Positions 1 to 7,789 of a DNA stretch of 18,114 nucleotides are shown here, one piece after another. This DNA comes from DSSM01 sp964484125 (GTDB lineage: Bacteria > Bacteroidota > Ignavibacteria > Tepidaquicellales > Tepidaquicellaceae). Under the pieces are notes generated by a model. It was given only the letters and a program-made list of their open reading frames with translations. It was not told the DNA's origin and made no database searches. Within the stretch, counting starts at the first letter, position 1, and every line of letters starts with the position of its first letter. The translations under genes and the position numbers were made by a program. The stretch covers positions 1 through 18,114 of the forward strand of contig CAZAEK010000032.1 in NCBI GenBank assembly GCA_964484125.1. The letters run 5' to 3'.

Positions 1-1
1 C

Positions 2-346
2 AAAGATATGATAAAAGTATTTGGAGAAGAAAAAAGTAAAGAATCTCTAAACAGAAATAAATCAAATATACCAACGACTTATGAACTTAAGCAGAATTAT
101 CCGAACCCTTTCAACTCCATGACAAATATTCAATTTCAAATGGTAAATGCGGGAAGAGTAAAATTAGTTATTTACGATATTCTTGGGAGAGAAGTTAAAA
201 TACTTGTAAACGAAATAAGACAGGCGGGAATTCACAAAGAAATGTTTAATGCCGGTAATTTTTCAAGCGGTGTGTATTTCCTGCGGTTCCTTGTAAATGA
301 CGGAAAAGACTTTATAGATGTAAAGAAAATGGTGCTTATTAAATAA
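2..346 (+). CDS. C-terminal end of a secreted protein with T9SS-type sorting domain (5' end outside window)
   Basis: This is the 3' end of a larger gene: the frame is open to the left edge, and the ATG at 8 is probably internal. Counting from that ATG, QNYPNPFN lies at residues 29-36. It is followed by the usual beta-sandwich pattern of Por/T9SS type-A sorting domains: IQF, then VKLVIYDILGREV, then SSGVYFLRF, ending in a basic KKMVLIK tail. In the family this domain directs a protein through the outer membrane by the type IX secretion system and is then cleaved or anchored. The passenger domain is outside the window, so the protein's own function cannot be told. The first ~25 visible residues are polar and linker-like. 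The frame ends with TAA at 344-346. The domain type is secure; the partial status is inferred from the open frame. Confidence 0.85.
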   Translation, partial: KDMIKVFGEEKSKESLNRNKSNIPTTYELKQNYPNPFNSMTNIQFQMVNAGRVKLVIYDILGREVKILVNEIRQAGIHKEMFNAGNFSSGVYFLRFLVNDGKDFIDVKKMVLIK

Positions 347-384
347 GGACAAATGCCCTATTAAATTTGTTAAAAAAATAAAAC

Positions 385-391
385 AAAGGAG
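385..391 (+). promoter_or_regulatory. Strong Shine-Dalgarno of the small ORF at 399
   Basis: AAAGGAG sits 7 bases before the ATG at 399, a textbook spacing. Most other genes here have only A-rich leaders; fusA and tuf are the other clear cases, with longer spacings. This site is the main reason to take the 64-codon ORF seriously. Confidence 0.5.
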
Positions 392-398
392 ATAGGCA

Positions 399-593
399 AT
401 GAAAGAAAGAGATATAAAAGTCTTAGAACAAAATAAGACAAAAACGTTTGAGGGAGAGTTCATTTACGAGTTATTAAACTCGTATGATCTCCCCCCCTGT
501 TTAAAATTTAATAATAATTCATATACCATAACAAATTATAAGCATTTTCCAAAGAGGGGAAAAAACAGTATAACATTTCAGGATTTTAATTAA
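399..593 (+). CDS. Small protein of unknown function, possibly an N-terminal gene remnant
   Basis: This is a 64-codon frame with an ideally spaced Shine-Dalgarno. The first ~30 residues (MKERDIKVLEQNKTKTFEGE, then FIYELLNSYDL) read like a genuine charged, helical protein start. From memory they resemble the N-terminus of DUF1670-type helix-turn-helix proteins, but this is a weak recollection. After SYDLPP the composition turns to Asn/Lys/Tyr-rich sequence. The change falls at a run of seven C at 491-497, where one inserted or lost base would switch frame, although the alternative frames also stop within a few codons. The simplest reading is the surviving 5' end of a longer gene that lost its remainder; a real short protein is also possible. 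No signal peptide or membrane segment is seen. Confidence 0.4.
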   Translation: MKERDIKVLEQNKTKTFEGEFIYELLNSYDLPPCLKFNNNSYTITNYKHFPKRGKNSITFQDFN

Positions 594-618
594 TATTTTA
601 CGGGAAAAACAAGTTTGT

Positions 619-2151
619 ATGAAAAAAATATATTTTTTACTTTTTCTTTTAATTGTTTCGGGAAATTTATTTTCACAGAATGTTATTAAATTTGGTCATC
701 TTACAATAGATGAATATATAGAGCAATCCCTTAAAAGATGGCAGGTTCCGGGTATATCTGTTGCCATAATTAAAGACGGCGAGATTGTGCATCTAAAGGG
801 ATATGGAGTGAGGGAAATTGGGAAGCCGGAAAAAGTTGATGAAAATACGGTTTTTGCCATTGCTTCAAACACCAAACCTTTTACCGGCACAATAATTTCA
901 TTGCTTGAATCAGAAGGAAAATTAAAACTGACAGATAAGATTTCAGATTATTTCAGAGATTTCAGATTATATGACGATAAATATTCAGATATTGTTAATA
1001 TTGAAGATATTATTTCTCATAGAATAGGTCTTGGTACTTTTCATGGTGATTTTTTTACATGGGGAACTAAATTTTCTGACGGGGAACTGATTAATTTTAT
1101 CAGATATGTAAAGCCGGCTTATGAATTGAGAAACGGGTACGGGTATAATAACACAGGATTTACAATTGCAGGGAAAATTATTGAAAAAGTAAGTGGCGAG
1201 AAATGGCGAGATATTATTAAAGAGAAATTTTTTATTCCGCTGGAGATGGAAAATTCGGTAACGGAAAATTCAGAGCTTGAGAAAATTGAGAACAAGGCAA
1301 TGCCTCATTCGTTTGATTACAATATGAACGTAGTAAGTCTTCCGTTTAATAATGTAGAAAACTTAGCACCTGCAGGCGGCATATATTCTTCGGCAAAAGA
1401 TGTTGCAAACTGGATAATAATGCAATTAAACAGGGGTAAATTCAAAGGCAAAGAAATTTTCAGTCGTGAAGTTCTTGATAAGACACTTATTCCAAGAAAT
1501 GTGATAAAAATACCGGCATATAACCCAAATAATCCTGTAAACAGACATTTTCTGACCTATGGGCTGGGCTGGTTTATGCAGGATTACAGAGGGAAATTGC
1601 TTGTTGAACATTCAGGCGGTTATGACGGAATGGTTTCGCGGACTTCATTTATGCCTGAGATCGGAGCAGGACTTGTAATACTTACGAACACCGATGATAA
1701 CAACATCATTACAACGTTAATGAATCAGATTTATGATTATTACCTCGGAGCGGAGTTTATTAATCACGACAGCATTTCATACGCAAATGCAGAAATATAT
1801 TTCAGGGAAGATTTTAAATTATGGAATGATAAACTTGCAGATACAAATAAACATCTTATGCCTTCATTTGATATGAAGGATTTGACCGGGACTTATGAAA
1901 ACACTCCTGCAGGTTTGGCAACAATCGAATTCAAAGAAGGAAGATATATACTTAGTCTCGAAATGCGTCCGAAAACTAAAGGAGTGATAAAGCACTGGCA
2001 TTACGATACATTATACTGCGAAACGAACGATTATACATTCGGGAGATGTTTTATGCCCGTAAAGGTAGAATCAGGAAAAATAATTTCAATAAGCATAAAG
2101 GCGGACGATTTTATTGACCCGTTATATTACGAATTCAGGAAGAAATATTGA
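619..2151 (+). CDS. Secreted serine hydrolase, class C beta-lactamase/PBP-like (PF00144 type), with C-terminal DUF3471-like domain
   Basis: The 510-aa protein has a Sec signal peptide (MKKIYFLLFLLIVSGNLFSQ, cleavage near residue 20), so it acts in the periplasm or outside the cell. All three catalytic motifs of the serine beta-lactamase/transpeptidase fold are present: S83-N-T-K86, Y176-N-N178 and H331-S-G333 in 'VEHSGGYDG'. The family includes AmpC-like lactamases, D-alanyl carboxypeptidases/esterases and peptide hydrolases, and the substrate cannot be told from sequence. Residues ~415-510 form a separate beta-rich C-terminal domain of the DUF3471 kind, common in these proteins. There is no Shine-Dalgarno before the ATG. 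It stands alone: 25 bases after the small ORF and 55 bases before cdaA. Resistance activity should not be assumed. Confidence 0.88.
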   Translation: MKKIYFLLFLLIVSGNLFSQNVIKFGHLTIDEYIEQSLKRWQVPGISVAIIKDGEIVHLKGYGVREIGKPEKVDENTVFAIASNTKPFTGTIISLLESEGKLKLTDKISDYFRDFRLYDDKYSDIVNIEDIISHRIGLGTFHGDFFTWGTKFSDGELINFIRYVKPAYELRNGYGYNNTGFTIAGKIIEKVSGEKWRDIIKEKFFIPLEMENSVTENSELEKIENKAMPHSFDYNMNVVSLPFNNVENLAPAGGIYSSAKDVANWIIMQLNRGKFKGKEIFSREVLDKTLIPRNVIKIPAYNPNNPVNRHFLTYGLGWFMQDYRGKLLVEHSGGYDGMVSRTSFMPEIGAGLVILTNTDDNNIITTLMNQIYDYYLGAEFINHDSISYANAEIYFREDFKLWNDKLADTNKHLMPSFDMKDLTGTYENTPAGLATIEFKEGRYILSLEMRPKTKGVIKHWHYDTLYCETNDYTFGRCFMPVKVESGKIISISIKADDFIDPLYYEFRKKY

Positions 2152-2179
2152 TATACAATTTTCCTAATTACATTTTATT

Positions 2180-2200
2180 AGTTACTGAATTTTAGTAACT
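2180..2200 (+). promoter_or_regulatory. Hairpin just upstream of cdaA
   Basis: There is a perfect 7-bp inverted repeat, AGTTACT (2180-2186) and AGTAACT (2194-2200), with a 7-base loop. It ends 6 bases before the cdaA ATG. No U-tract follows, so it is not a good terminator for the preceding hydrolase gene. Its position suggests it may affect ribosome access to cdaA or mark an operator; this is inference. Confidence 0.35.
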
Positions 2201-2206
2201 TAAAAA

Positions 2207-3022
2207 ATGGAACTTTTTAAAATCGGATTTTTAACCGTTAAACTTATTGACGTCGTTGATATCCTCATAGTTTCGTATATTTTCTACAGATTATACAAAC
2301 TAATGAAGGGCACAATTGCTTTTCAGATATTCATTGCCCTGGTTTTAATTATTGGTTTCTCACTTATTGCTCAGGTACTCAATTTACAGGCATTGGGATG
2401 GTTTCTGAGCAGGATTACAGAAATCTGGGTTATTGCATTCATAATACTTTTTCAGCCGGAATTAAGAAGACTACTTTCAATAATCGGCAAAACACGTCTT
2501 GCGAAACTGTTTTTCAAACTCGATACAAGTGAAGATATTGATGAGGTAACCGATGCCTGTAGGGAAATTGCAAGAAACGGCTGGGGTGCACTTATTGTAA
2601 TAGTCAGAACAACCGGTTTGCAGAATATTTCCGAAAACGGAGAGTTAATTCAGGCAAAGATTAACAAGGAACTTCTGATTTCGATTTTCTACCCGCGTTC
2701 CCCTTTACACGACGGTGCAGTAATAATTAACAACAACAAAATTGAAGCTGCACGCTGTACACTTCCGCTTTCTGAGACTTCAGTCGTAAATTTCAAGAAA
2801 CTCGGAACCAGACACAGAGCCGGACTCGGGATAACAGAACAATCAGATGCAATTTCAATAATCATTTCTGAGGAAACATCCGAAATATCAATTGCTGAAG
2901 ACGGAAAACTTTATAAATGCAAGGATTTTCATGACCTGAAACAGAAGCTGAAAGATGCAATGAATGACAGCAATGTAACAAAATCTTTCAAAACAATTCT
3001 GGCTCGTTCAAAGCAGGAGTAA
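2207..3022 (+). CDS. cdaA: Diadenylate cyclase CdaA (c-di-AMP synthase)
   Basis: The enzyme condenses two ATP into cyclic di-AMP, the second messenger that controls potassium and osmolyte transport and envelope homeostasis. The length of 271 aa is typical of CdaA. Three hydrophobic membrane segments occupy roughly residues 12-30, 38-60 and 66-84, followed by the conserved FQPELRRLL turn (82-90). The cytoplasmic DAC domain carries the catalytic D169-G-A171 in 'SPLHDGAVII', the G200-T-R-H-R-A-G206 motif, and the closing SEETSEISIA (221-230). In Firmicutes cdaA usually sits with cdaR and glmM; here neither is present. It is followed after 11 bases by yigZ, then 5 bases later by a lipoprotein gene, so the three are probably co-transcribed. 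Confidence 0.95.
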   Translation: MELFKIGFLTVKLIDVVDILIVSYIFYRLYKLMKGTIAFQIFIALVLIIGFSLIAQVLNLQALGWFLSRITEIWVIAFIILFQPELRRLLSIIGKTRLAKLFFKLDTSEDIDEVTDACREIARNGWGALIVIVRTTGLQNISENGELIQAKINKELLISIFYPRSPLHDGAVIINNNKIEAARCTLPLSETSVVNFKKLGTRHRAGLGITEQSDAISIIISEETSEISIAEDGKLYKCKDFHDLKQKLKDAMNDSNVTKSFKTILARSKQE

Positions 3023-3033
3023 TTGAAAAAGGG

Positions 3034-3648
3034 ATGGGGCAGGATTATTTTTTTACTATTGAAGCTGATTACAAATCTGAAATAAAAATTCAGAAATCTT
3101 CATTCATTGCGAATGCATTTCCATGTATATCGAAAAAGAGTTCATTAGATTTATTAAACACTATCAGGAAGAAATATTTTGATGCAAGGCATCACCCTTA
3201 TGCATACAGAATCGGAAGCGGATACGAAATATCAAAATTCAATGATGACGGAGAGCCGTCAGGAAGTTCCGGGAAGCCGATACTCGATGCAATTGATAAA
3301 TATAAACTTACAAATGTAATAGTGGTTGTAACAAGATACTTCGGAGGGGTGAAGCTGGGAGTCGGCGGATTAAAGCGGGCATATTTCGAAGCCGCAGAAA
3401 GCTGTCTTAGTCAGGCAGAAATAATTGAAAAACTTATTACAAAACAATTTGTTATAGAAACGGATTATAGATTTATCGGAGCCGTATTGAATTATATTGA
3501 GAAAACGAAAATTCAGATTGATGAAAACTCATCGGATGACAAAGTGAAATTAATTGTCAGTATCCGTGAATCAATAACTGAAAAGACAAAAGCAGATTTA
3601 TCTGAAATAACAAACGGAAACATAAATTTCATAATAAATAAAAACTAA
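3034..3648 (+). CDS. yigZ: IMPACT/YigZ family protein (UPF0029 + DUF1949)
   Basis: This 204-aa protein matches the YigZ/YvyE family at full length. The N-terminal UPF0029 domain shows DDGEPSGSSGKPIL (71-84) and VVVTRYFGGVKLGVGGLKRAY (97-117), the family's two signature stretches. Residues ~135-204 form the ferredoxin-like DUF1949 domain. Eukaryotic IMPACT regulates GCN2 signalling; the bacterial role is not firmly known, though nucleic-acid or ribosome-related binding has been proposed. The ATG at 3034 follows the cdaA stop by 11 bases with a GAAAAAGGG stretch before it. It is likely the second gene of a cdaA-yigZ-lipoprotein operon. Confidence 0.92.
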   Translation: MGQDYFFTIEADYKSEIKIQKSSFIANAFPCISKKSSLDLLNTIRKKYFDARHHPYAYRIGSGYEISKFNDDGEPSGSSGKPILDAIDKYKLTNVIVVVTRYFGGVKLGVGGLKRAYFEAAESCLSQAEIIEKLITKQFVIETDYRFIGAVLNYIEKTKIQIDENSSDDKVKLIVSIRESITEKTKADLSEITNGNINFIINKN

Positions 3649-3653
3649 AAAAT

Positions 3654-4469
3654 ATGAAAACACTATCATTTTTAATTATCTCATTATTTCTCATTACAGC
3701 TATTGGCTGCACAAGAAAAAATACAGAAATAACCGAAAAGAAGGAAAAACCGGCTGAAACTCAGATGAAAGATTCAATTTCATTTGAAAAAAAATCACTT
3801 GTAAGATCTTATAACGGATGTAACCCTGATACAGGAGAATGTACATATATTAAATTCGACTATGAGCTGATGAAATCCGGCGAGCCGATGAGCAATTTTA
3901 ACCAGATAATACTGGATTCAATTTCAAGATTTTCGGGTCCTTCTGATACTCAGGTAGCACAGCCATTAGAAAAAATCGCCGATAAATTCATCGAAGGATA
4001 TAAAGCATTTACAAAGGAAACCGGAGATTACGAAATTCCATGGTTTGTTGAAATAATTGGTAAGGTAATATACCAGAACGCAAAAATAATAACTTATCAG
4101 GTATCAAAAATAGAATTTGAGGGAGGAGCTCACCCGAATAGTTTACTTGATTACTATATATACAGTATTCCGGAGAAGAGGATATTAAAAGCAAGTGATA
4201 TAATTAAAGCTGGTTCAGAAGAAAAGATAAGCGAACTTATAACAAAGAAGCTAAAACAGATGAAAAACCTTAGAGAAAATGAAAGTTTAGAAAAAGCAGG
4301 TTATTCGGAAAAAAGCGTAAAAATAAATGATACGTTTGCAGTGATAAAAGAAGGACTTGAATTTTATTATAATAATTACGAAATTGCACCTTACGCACTT
4401 GGTCCTACCGCTGTTCAACTGACATGGGAAGAACTCGGCGACCTTATACTACAGTCAGGCATAAAATAG
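3654..4469 (+). CDS. Lipoprotein with DUF4163/DUF3298 (RsiV-like) domains
   Basis: A lipoprotein signal (MKTLSFLIISLFLITAIGC) puts the lipidated Cys at residue 19, followed by a charged linker to about residue 45. The mature part has the DUF4163/DUF3298 architecture. Its hallmark is GGAHPN in 'EFEGGAHPNSLLDYYIYS', followed by a 'rilkasDII' stretch and a C-terminal segment ending in a 'Y.igPyalGp..v.lsw.el' pattern. These domains occur in Bacillus RsiV (lysozyme-sensing anti-sigma factor) and in the N-terminal part of the deacetylase PdaC; there is no membrane anti-sigma segment or deacetylase domain here. The likely role is an envelope-associated ligand-binding protein, with the ligand unknown. 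It follows yigZ by 5 bases. Confidence 0.8.
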   Translation: MKTLSFLIISLFLITAIGCTRKNTEITEKKEKPAETQMKDSISFEKKSLVRSYNGCNPDTGECTYIKFDYELMKSGEPMSNFNQIILDSISRFSGPSDTQVAQPLEKIADKFIEGYKAFTKETGDYEIPWFVEIIGKVIYQNAKIITYQVSKIEFEGGAHPNSLLDYYIYSIPEKRILKASDIIKAGSEEKISELITKKLKQMKNLRENESLEKAGYSEKSVKINDTFAVIKEGLEFYYNNYEIAPYALGPTAVQLTWEELGDLILQSGIK

Positions 4470-4574
4470 CCTAACCATATTGTACAAGTAAAAAAGATTT
4501 TTAAAATATTTTATAATAACAATAATTTTGTGTTTATAACCAAAATTTTTTGATAAATTTAATTTATATACAGT
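4470..4574 (+). promoter_or_regulatory. Probable promoter/leader region of the rpsL operon
   Basis: This 105-base, very A+T-rich spacer separates the lipoprotein gene from rpsL. A TATAAT hexamer lies at 4512-4517, but no convincing -35 partner sits at 17 bases, and a Bacteroidetes-type TAnnTTTG element could not be fixed with confidence. A promoter is expected because rpoBC does not precede rpsL here. No terminator-like hairpin is visible in it. Confidence 0.3.
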
Positions 4575-4964
4575 TTGCCAACAATAAATCAGTTAATTCG
4601 CAAAGGTAGAACAGATAAGATCTACAAGAGCAAAGCACCGGCGATGCAATCATGCCCGCAGAAAAGAGGCGTATGCACAAGAGTTTACACAACAACTCCC
4701 AAAAAACCTAACTCAGCACTAAGAAAAGTAGCAAGAGTAAGATTAACAAATCAGATTGAGGTAACCGCATATATTCCCGGCGAAGGGCATAATTTACAGG
4801 AGCACTCAATCGTATTGATAAGAGGCGGCAGGGTAAAAGATTTACCCGGAGTCAGATATCATATAATCAGAGGAGCAATTGATACTGCAGGCGTAGCCAA
4901 CAGAAAAAAGGCACGCTCAAAGTACGGTGCAAAACGCGAGAAAAAAGCAGCCGTAAAGAAATAA
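4575..4964 (+). CDS. rpsL: 30S ribosomal protein S12
   Basis: S12 is the decoding-centre protein of the 30S subunit. The 129-aa product starts (M)PTINQLIRKGR, which fixes the start at TTG 4575; no upstream ATG fits the conserved N-terminus. Key elements are present: the TTTPKKPNSALRKVARV segment with K43, and RVKDLPGVRYH with K88, the classical streptomycin/proofreading positions in their wild-type form. The basic tail (KYGAKREKKAAVKK) is usual. There is no Shine-Dalgarno. A TTG start on a highly expressed ribosomal gene is unusual. It is the first gene of the block and is followed after 40 bases by rpsG. Confidence 0.97.
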   Translation: MPTINQLIRKGRTDKIYKSKAPAMQSCPQKRGVCTRVYTTTPKKPNSALRKVARVRLTNQIEVTAYIPGEGHNLQEHSIVLIRGGRVKDLPGVRYHIIRGAIDTAGVANRKKARSKYGAKREKKAAVKK

Positions 4965-5004
4965 TAAAATAAAAAATTAAATAATCTCAACATAAATAAC
5001 ATTA

Positions 5005-5472
5005 ATGAGAAGGAAAAGAGCAGAAAAAAGAATAAGAATACCTGACCATAAATATAACGATATTTTGGTAGGGAGATTCATAAACAGCATAATGGAAGAC
5101 GGTAAGAAAAGGACTGCCGAAAAAATTATGTACAATGCATTTGACATAATTGAAGAAAAAACAAAGAGCAACCCTCTTGAAGTATTTCAAAAGGCAATAA
5201 ACAATGTAACCCCATCAATTGAAGTACGTTCAAGAAGAGTCGGTGGCTCAAACTATCAGATTCCAACTGAAATCAGACCTGATAGAAGAATAGCTTTGGC
5301 AATAAAATGGATATTGACATATACCAGAGCCCGCGGAGAGAAATCAATGTCTTTAAAGCTGGCTAATGAATTAATGGCAGCTTCTGTCGGAGAGGGCTCT
5401 TCAGTTAAGAAGAAAGAAGATGTTCACAAAATGGCAGAAGCAAATAAAGCATTTGCTCATTTTAAATTTTAA
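5005..5472 (+). CDS. rpsG: 30S ribosomal protein S7
   Basis: S7 is a primary 16S rRNA binder that nucleates the 30S head and lines the E site. At 155 aa it has the bacterial length, starting MRRKRAEKR. Hallmarks include KYNDILVGRFINSIMEDGKK, then VRSRRVGGSNYQIPTEIRPDRR (about 75-96), then 'ARGEKSMSLKLANE' and the 'KKKEDVHKMAEANKAFAHFKF' tail. The leader is A-rich with no Shine-Dalgarno. It sits between rpsL and fusA in the classic str order. In E. coli S7 represses translation of its operon; whether that applies here cannot be judged. Confidence 0.97.
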   Translation: MRRKRAEKRIRIPDHKYNDILVGRFINSIMEDGKKRTAEKIMYNAFDIIEEKTKSNPLEVFQKAINNVTPSIEVRSRRVGGSNYQIPTEIRPDRRIALAIKWILTYTRARGEKSMSLKLANELMAASVGEGSSVKKKEDVHKMAEANKAFAHFKF

Positions 5473-5518
5473 AAATATAATAACCTAAAAAAAACAAAAA
5501 GGAGACAAAACAGATTCA

Positions 5519-7597
5519 ATGGCCAGAGAAGTAGCTATAGAACTAACAAGAAATATCGGAATTATGGCTCATATTGATGCCGGTAAAACAACTACAACGG
5601 AGCGTATTTTGTATTACACCGGCAGAGTACACAGAATGGGTGAAGTTCACGAAGGCGGAGCAACAATGGACTGGATGGAGCAGGAAAAGGAAAGAGGAAT
5701 AACTATAACAAGTGCCGCGACAACATGTTTCTGGAAAAAGCACAGAATTAATATTATTGATACTCCGGGACACGTTGATTTTACCGCAGAAGTTGAACGC
5801 TCTTTAAGAGTGCTTGACGGTGCAGTTGCACTTTTTTGTGCAGTTGGAGGTGTAGAGCCGCAATCCGAAACAGTCTGGAGACAGGCAGATAAATACAATG
5901 TTCCAAGAATTGCATTTGTTAATAAAATGGACAGAGTCGGAGCAGACTTTTTTAATGCAGTACAAATGATGAAAGACAGACTTAAAGCAAATGCAGTTCC
6001 GATTCAGATTCCCGTTGGACAGGGAGAAATGTTTAAGGGAATTATTGACTTGCTCAGAATGAAGGCACGTATGTATAATGAAGAGACGTTAGGCGCAACT
6101 TTTGAAGATATAGATATTCCAAAATCTATGCTTCAGACGGCCAATGAATACAGACAAAAACTTCTTGAAGCAGTCGCAGATGTAGATGATACATTATTAC
6201 ACAAATTTCTTGAAGGAAAAGAAATTACTGAGAAAGAGATTCTCACAGTTCTGAGAAAAGCGACTTTACAGGTTAAAATAATTCCTGTATTTTGCGGTTC
6301 TTCATTCAAGAACAAAGGAATTCAGGATTTACTTGATTACATAATCGAATTACTCCCATCTCCGGCAGATATTGGAGAAGTTGTGGGACACCACGTACAT
6401 AGTGACGATCAGGTAATAAGAAAAATGACAGATGATGAAAAATTTACCGCTCTTGCTTTTAAGATTATGACAGATCCCTTTGTAGGGAAACTCTGTTTCT
6501 TCAGGGTTTATTCAGGTAAACTTGAAGCAGGTAGTTATGTTTATAATCCTAACAGCGGCAAAAAGGAAAGAGTAGGAAGATTATTACAAATGCATGCGAA
6601 TCACAGACAGGATATCAAATCAGTTTATTGCGGTGATATAGCAGCAGTAGTCGGGCTGAAGTTTACAAAGACAGGTGATACTTTAACCGGAGATGATGAT
6701 CCGATTATTCTTGAGAAGATGTCATTCCCTGAACCTGTTATTCAGATTGCAATCGAGCCAAAAACTAAAGCAGATCAGGACAGACTCTCGGAATCGCTTT
6801 CAAAACTTTCAGATGAGGACCCGACATTTAAAGTATCAACAAATGAAGAGACAAATCAGACTCTTATATCAGGAATGGGTGAATTACATCTGGAAATAAT
6901 AGTTGACAGATTGAAAAGAGAGTTTAAAGTAGAAGCAAACGTAGGAAAACCACAGGTTGCATATAAAGAAACGATTAGAGAAAATGTAAAGCAGGAAACA
7001 AAATTTGTAAGGCAATCAGGCGGAAAAGGTCAATATGGACACGTAGTGATAGAGGTCGGACCAAACGAAAAAGGAAAAGGATTTATATTTGAGAATGCGA
7101 TAACAGGCGGCGTAATTCCGAAGGAATATATTCCGGCAGTTGAGAAAGGAATAGAAGAAGCAATGAAAAGCGGCGTACTGGCAGGATATCCGGTAGAAGA
7201 TGTTAAAGTAAAGCTTGTTTTTGGTTCATATCACGAAGTTGATTCATCGGAGCTTGCATTCAAGGTAGCCGGTTCAATGGCATTCAAAGAAGCCGCAAAG
7301 AAAGCAAAACCTGTATTACTTGAACCGATAATGGCAGTTGAAGTAGTAACCCCTGAAGAATATATGGGTGAAGTAATGGGTGATTTAAGTTCACGCAGAG
7401 GAAGAATAGAAGGAATGTCACAGAGAAGCGATGCACAGGTAATAAAGGCACAGGTTCCATTATCAGAGATGTTTGGCTATGCAACGACATTAAGGTCTAT
7501 GACACAGGGAAGAGCGATGTACACAATGCAGTTTTCGCATTACGATGAAACTCCGAAAAATATTTCGGAATCAATAATAGAGAAATTAAAGACTTAA
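5519..7597 (+). CDS. fusA: Elongation factor G
   Basis: EF-G is the GTPase that drives ribosomal translocation. The full-length 692-aa protein shows the P-loop AHIDAGKTT (17-25), switch I with RGITITSAATT (59-69), DTPGHVDF (81-88) and NKMD (135-138). Domain II, the domain III-V region and the domain IV loop segment 'RQSGGKGQYGHV' follow. A Shine-Dalgarno AAGGAG (5499-5504) precedes the ATG at a long 14-base spacing. It lies 46 bases after rpsG. After it the str operon is interrupted by a 192-base spacer and a tRNA gene before tuf. It looks like the canonical translational EF-G rather than a recycling-only paralogue, but that is judged from operon context. Confidence 0.97.
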   Translation: MAREVAIELTRNIGIMAHIDAGKTTTTERILYYTGRVHRMGEVHEGGATMDWMEQEKERGITITSAATTCFWKKHRINIIDTPGHVDFTAEVERSLRVLDGAVALFCAVGGVEPQSETVWRQADKYNVPRIAFVNKMDRVGADFFNAVQMMKDRLKANAVPIQIPVGQGEMFKGIIDLLRMKARMYNEETLGATFEDIDIPKSMLQTANEYRQKLLEAVADVDDTLLHKFLEGKEITEKEILTVLRKATLQVKIIPVFCGSSFKNKGIQDLLDYIIELLPSPADIGEVVGHHVHSDDQVIRKMTDDEKFTALAFKIMTDPFVGKLCFFRVYSGKLEAGSYVYNPNSGKKERVGRLLQMHANHRQDIKSVYCGDIAAVVGLKFTKTGDTLTGDDDPIILEKMSFPEPVIQIAIEPKTKADQDRLSESLSKLSDEDPTFKVSTNEETNQTLISGMGELHLEIIVDRLKREFKVEANVGKPQVAYKETIRENVKQETKFVRQSGGKGQYGHVVIEVGPNEKGKGFIFENAITGGVIPKEYIPAVEKGIEEAMKSGVLAGYPVEDVKVKLVFGSYHEVDSSELAFKVAGSMAFKEAAKKAKPVLLEPIMAVEVVTPEEYMGEVMGDLSSRRGRIEGMSQRSDAQVIKAQVPLSEMFGYATTLRSMTQGRAMYTMQFSHYDETPKNISESIIEKLKT

Positions 7598-7691
7598 TAA
7601 ACAGAGTTTTTATCTGGGTCAGTTCTTAAATATAGGCAGAGCATAACTCGTTGCAATCAGACACGAAAGACGCTCTCTAAGAAAGTTGGAA

Positions 7692-7783
7692 AGTTTATAA
7701 GGTTATAAAGTTATAAAGCAAAAAAACTGCAGAATAACTTTACAAACCTGATAAACCTGAAAACTTTATCAACCTGATAAACT
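7692..7783. repeat. Imperfect long inverted repeat in the fusA-tRNA spacer
   Basis: The left arm at 7692-7712 (agtttataaggttataaag and on) is nearly the reverse complement of the right arm at 7762-7783 (actttatcaacctgataaac and on). The arms differ by about one substitution and one inserted base over ~21 positions. The interior has further short repeats: 'ttataaag' twice on the left and 'aacctgataaac' related units on the right. It could form a long hairpin between fusA and the tRNA, or be a dispersed intergenic repeat of this genome. No transposase is nearby. Confidence 0.5.
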
Positions 7784-7789
7784 GATTTC

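Noticed and set aside
619..2151. Antibiotic-resistance beta-lactamase
   Set aside because: The S-x-x-K, Y-x-N and H-x-G motifs also define non-lactamase esterases and peptidases, and the C-terminal DUF3471-like domain points to that wider group; no resistance claim is supported.
4482..4517. Sigma-70 promoter TTGTAC...TATAAT before rpsL
   Set aside because: The spacing between the hexamers is about 26 bases, too long for a working pair; only the region as a whole is listed.
5543..5898. Minus-strand ORFs opposite the start of fusA (up to 83 codons)
   Set aside because: They are antisense shadows of the conserved EF-G G domain, with low-complexity Ser/Cys-rich products and no start signals.
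7616..7680. Second copy of GGGTCAG and a short AGAGC/GCTCT pairing upstream of the tRNA, suggesting a duplicated or decayed tRNA
   Set aside because: No anticodon arm or T-arm can be built; the shared heptamer and 'agttcttaa' match are too short to claim a tRNA relic.
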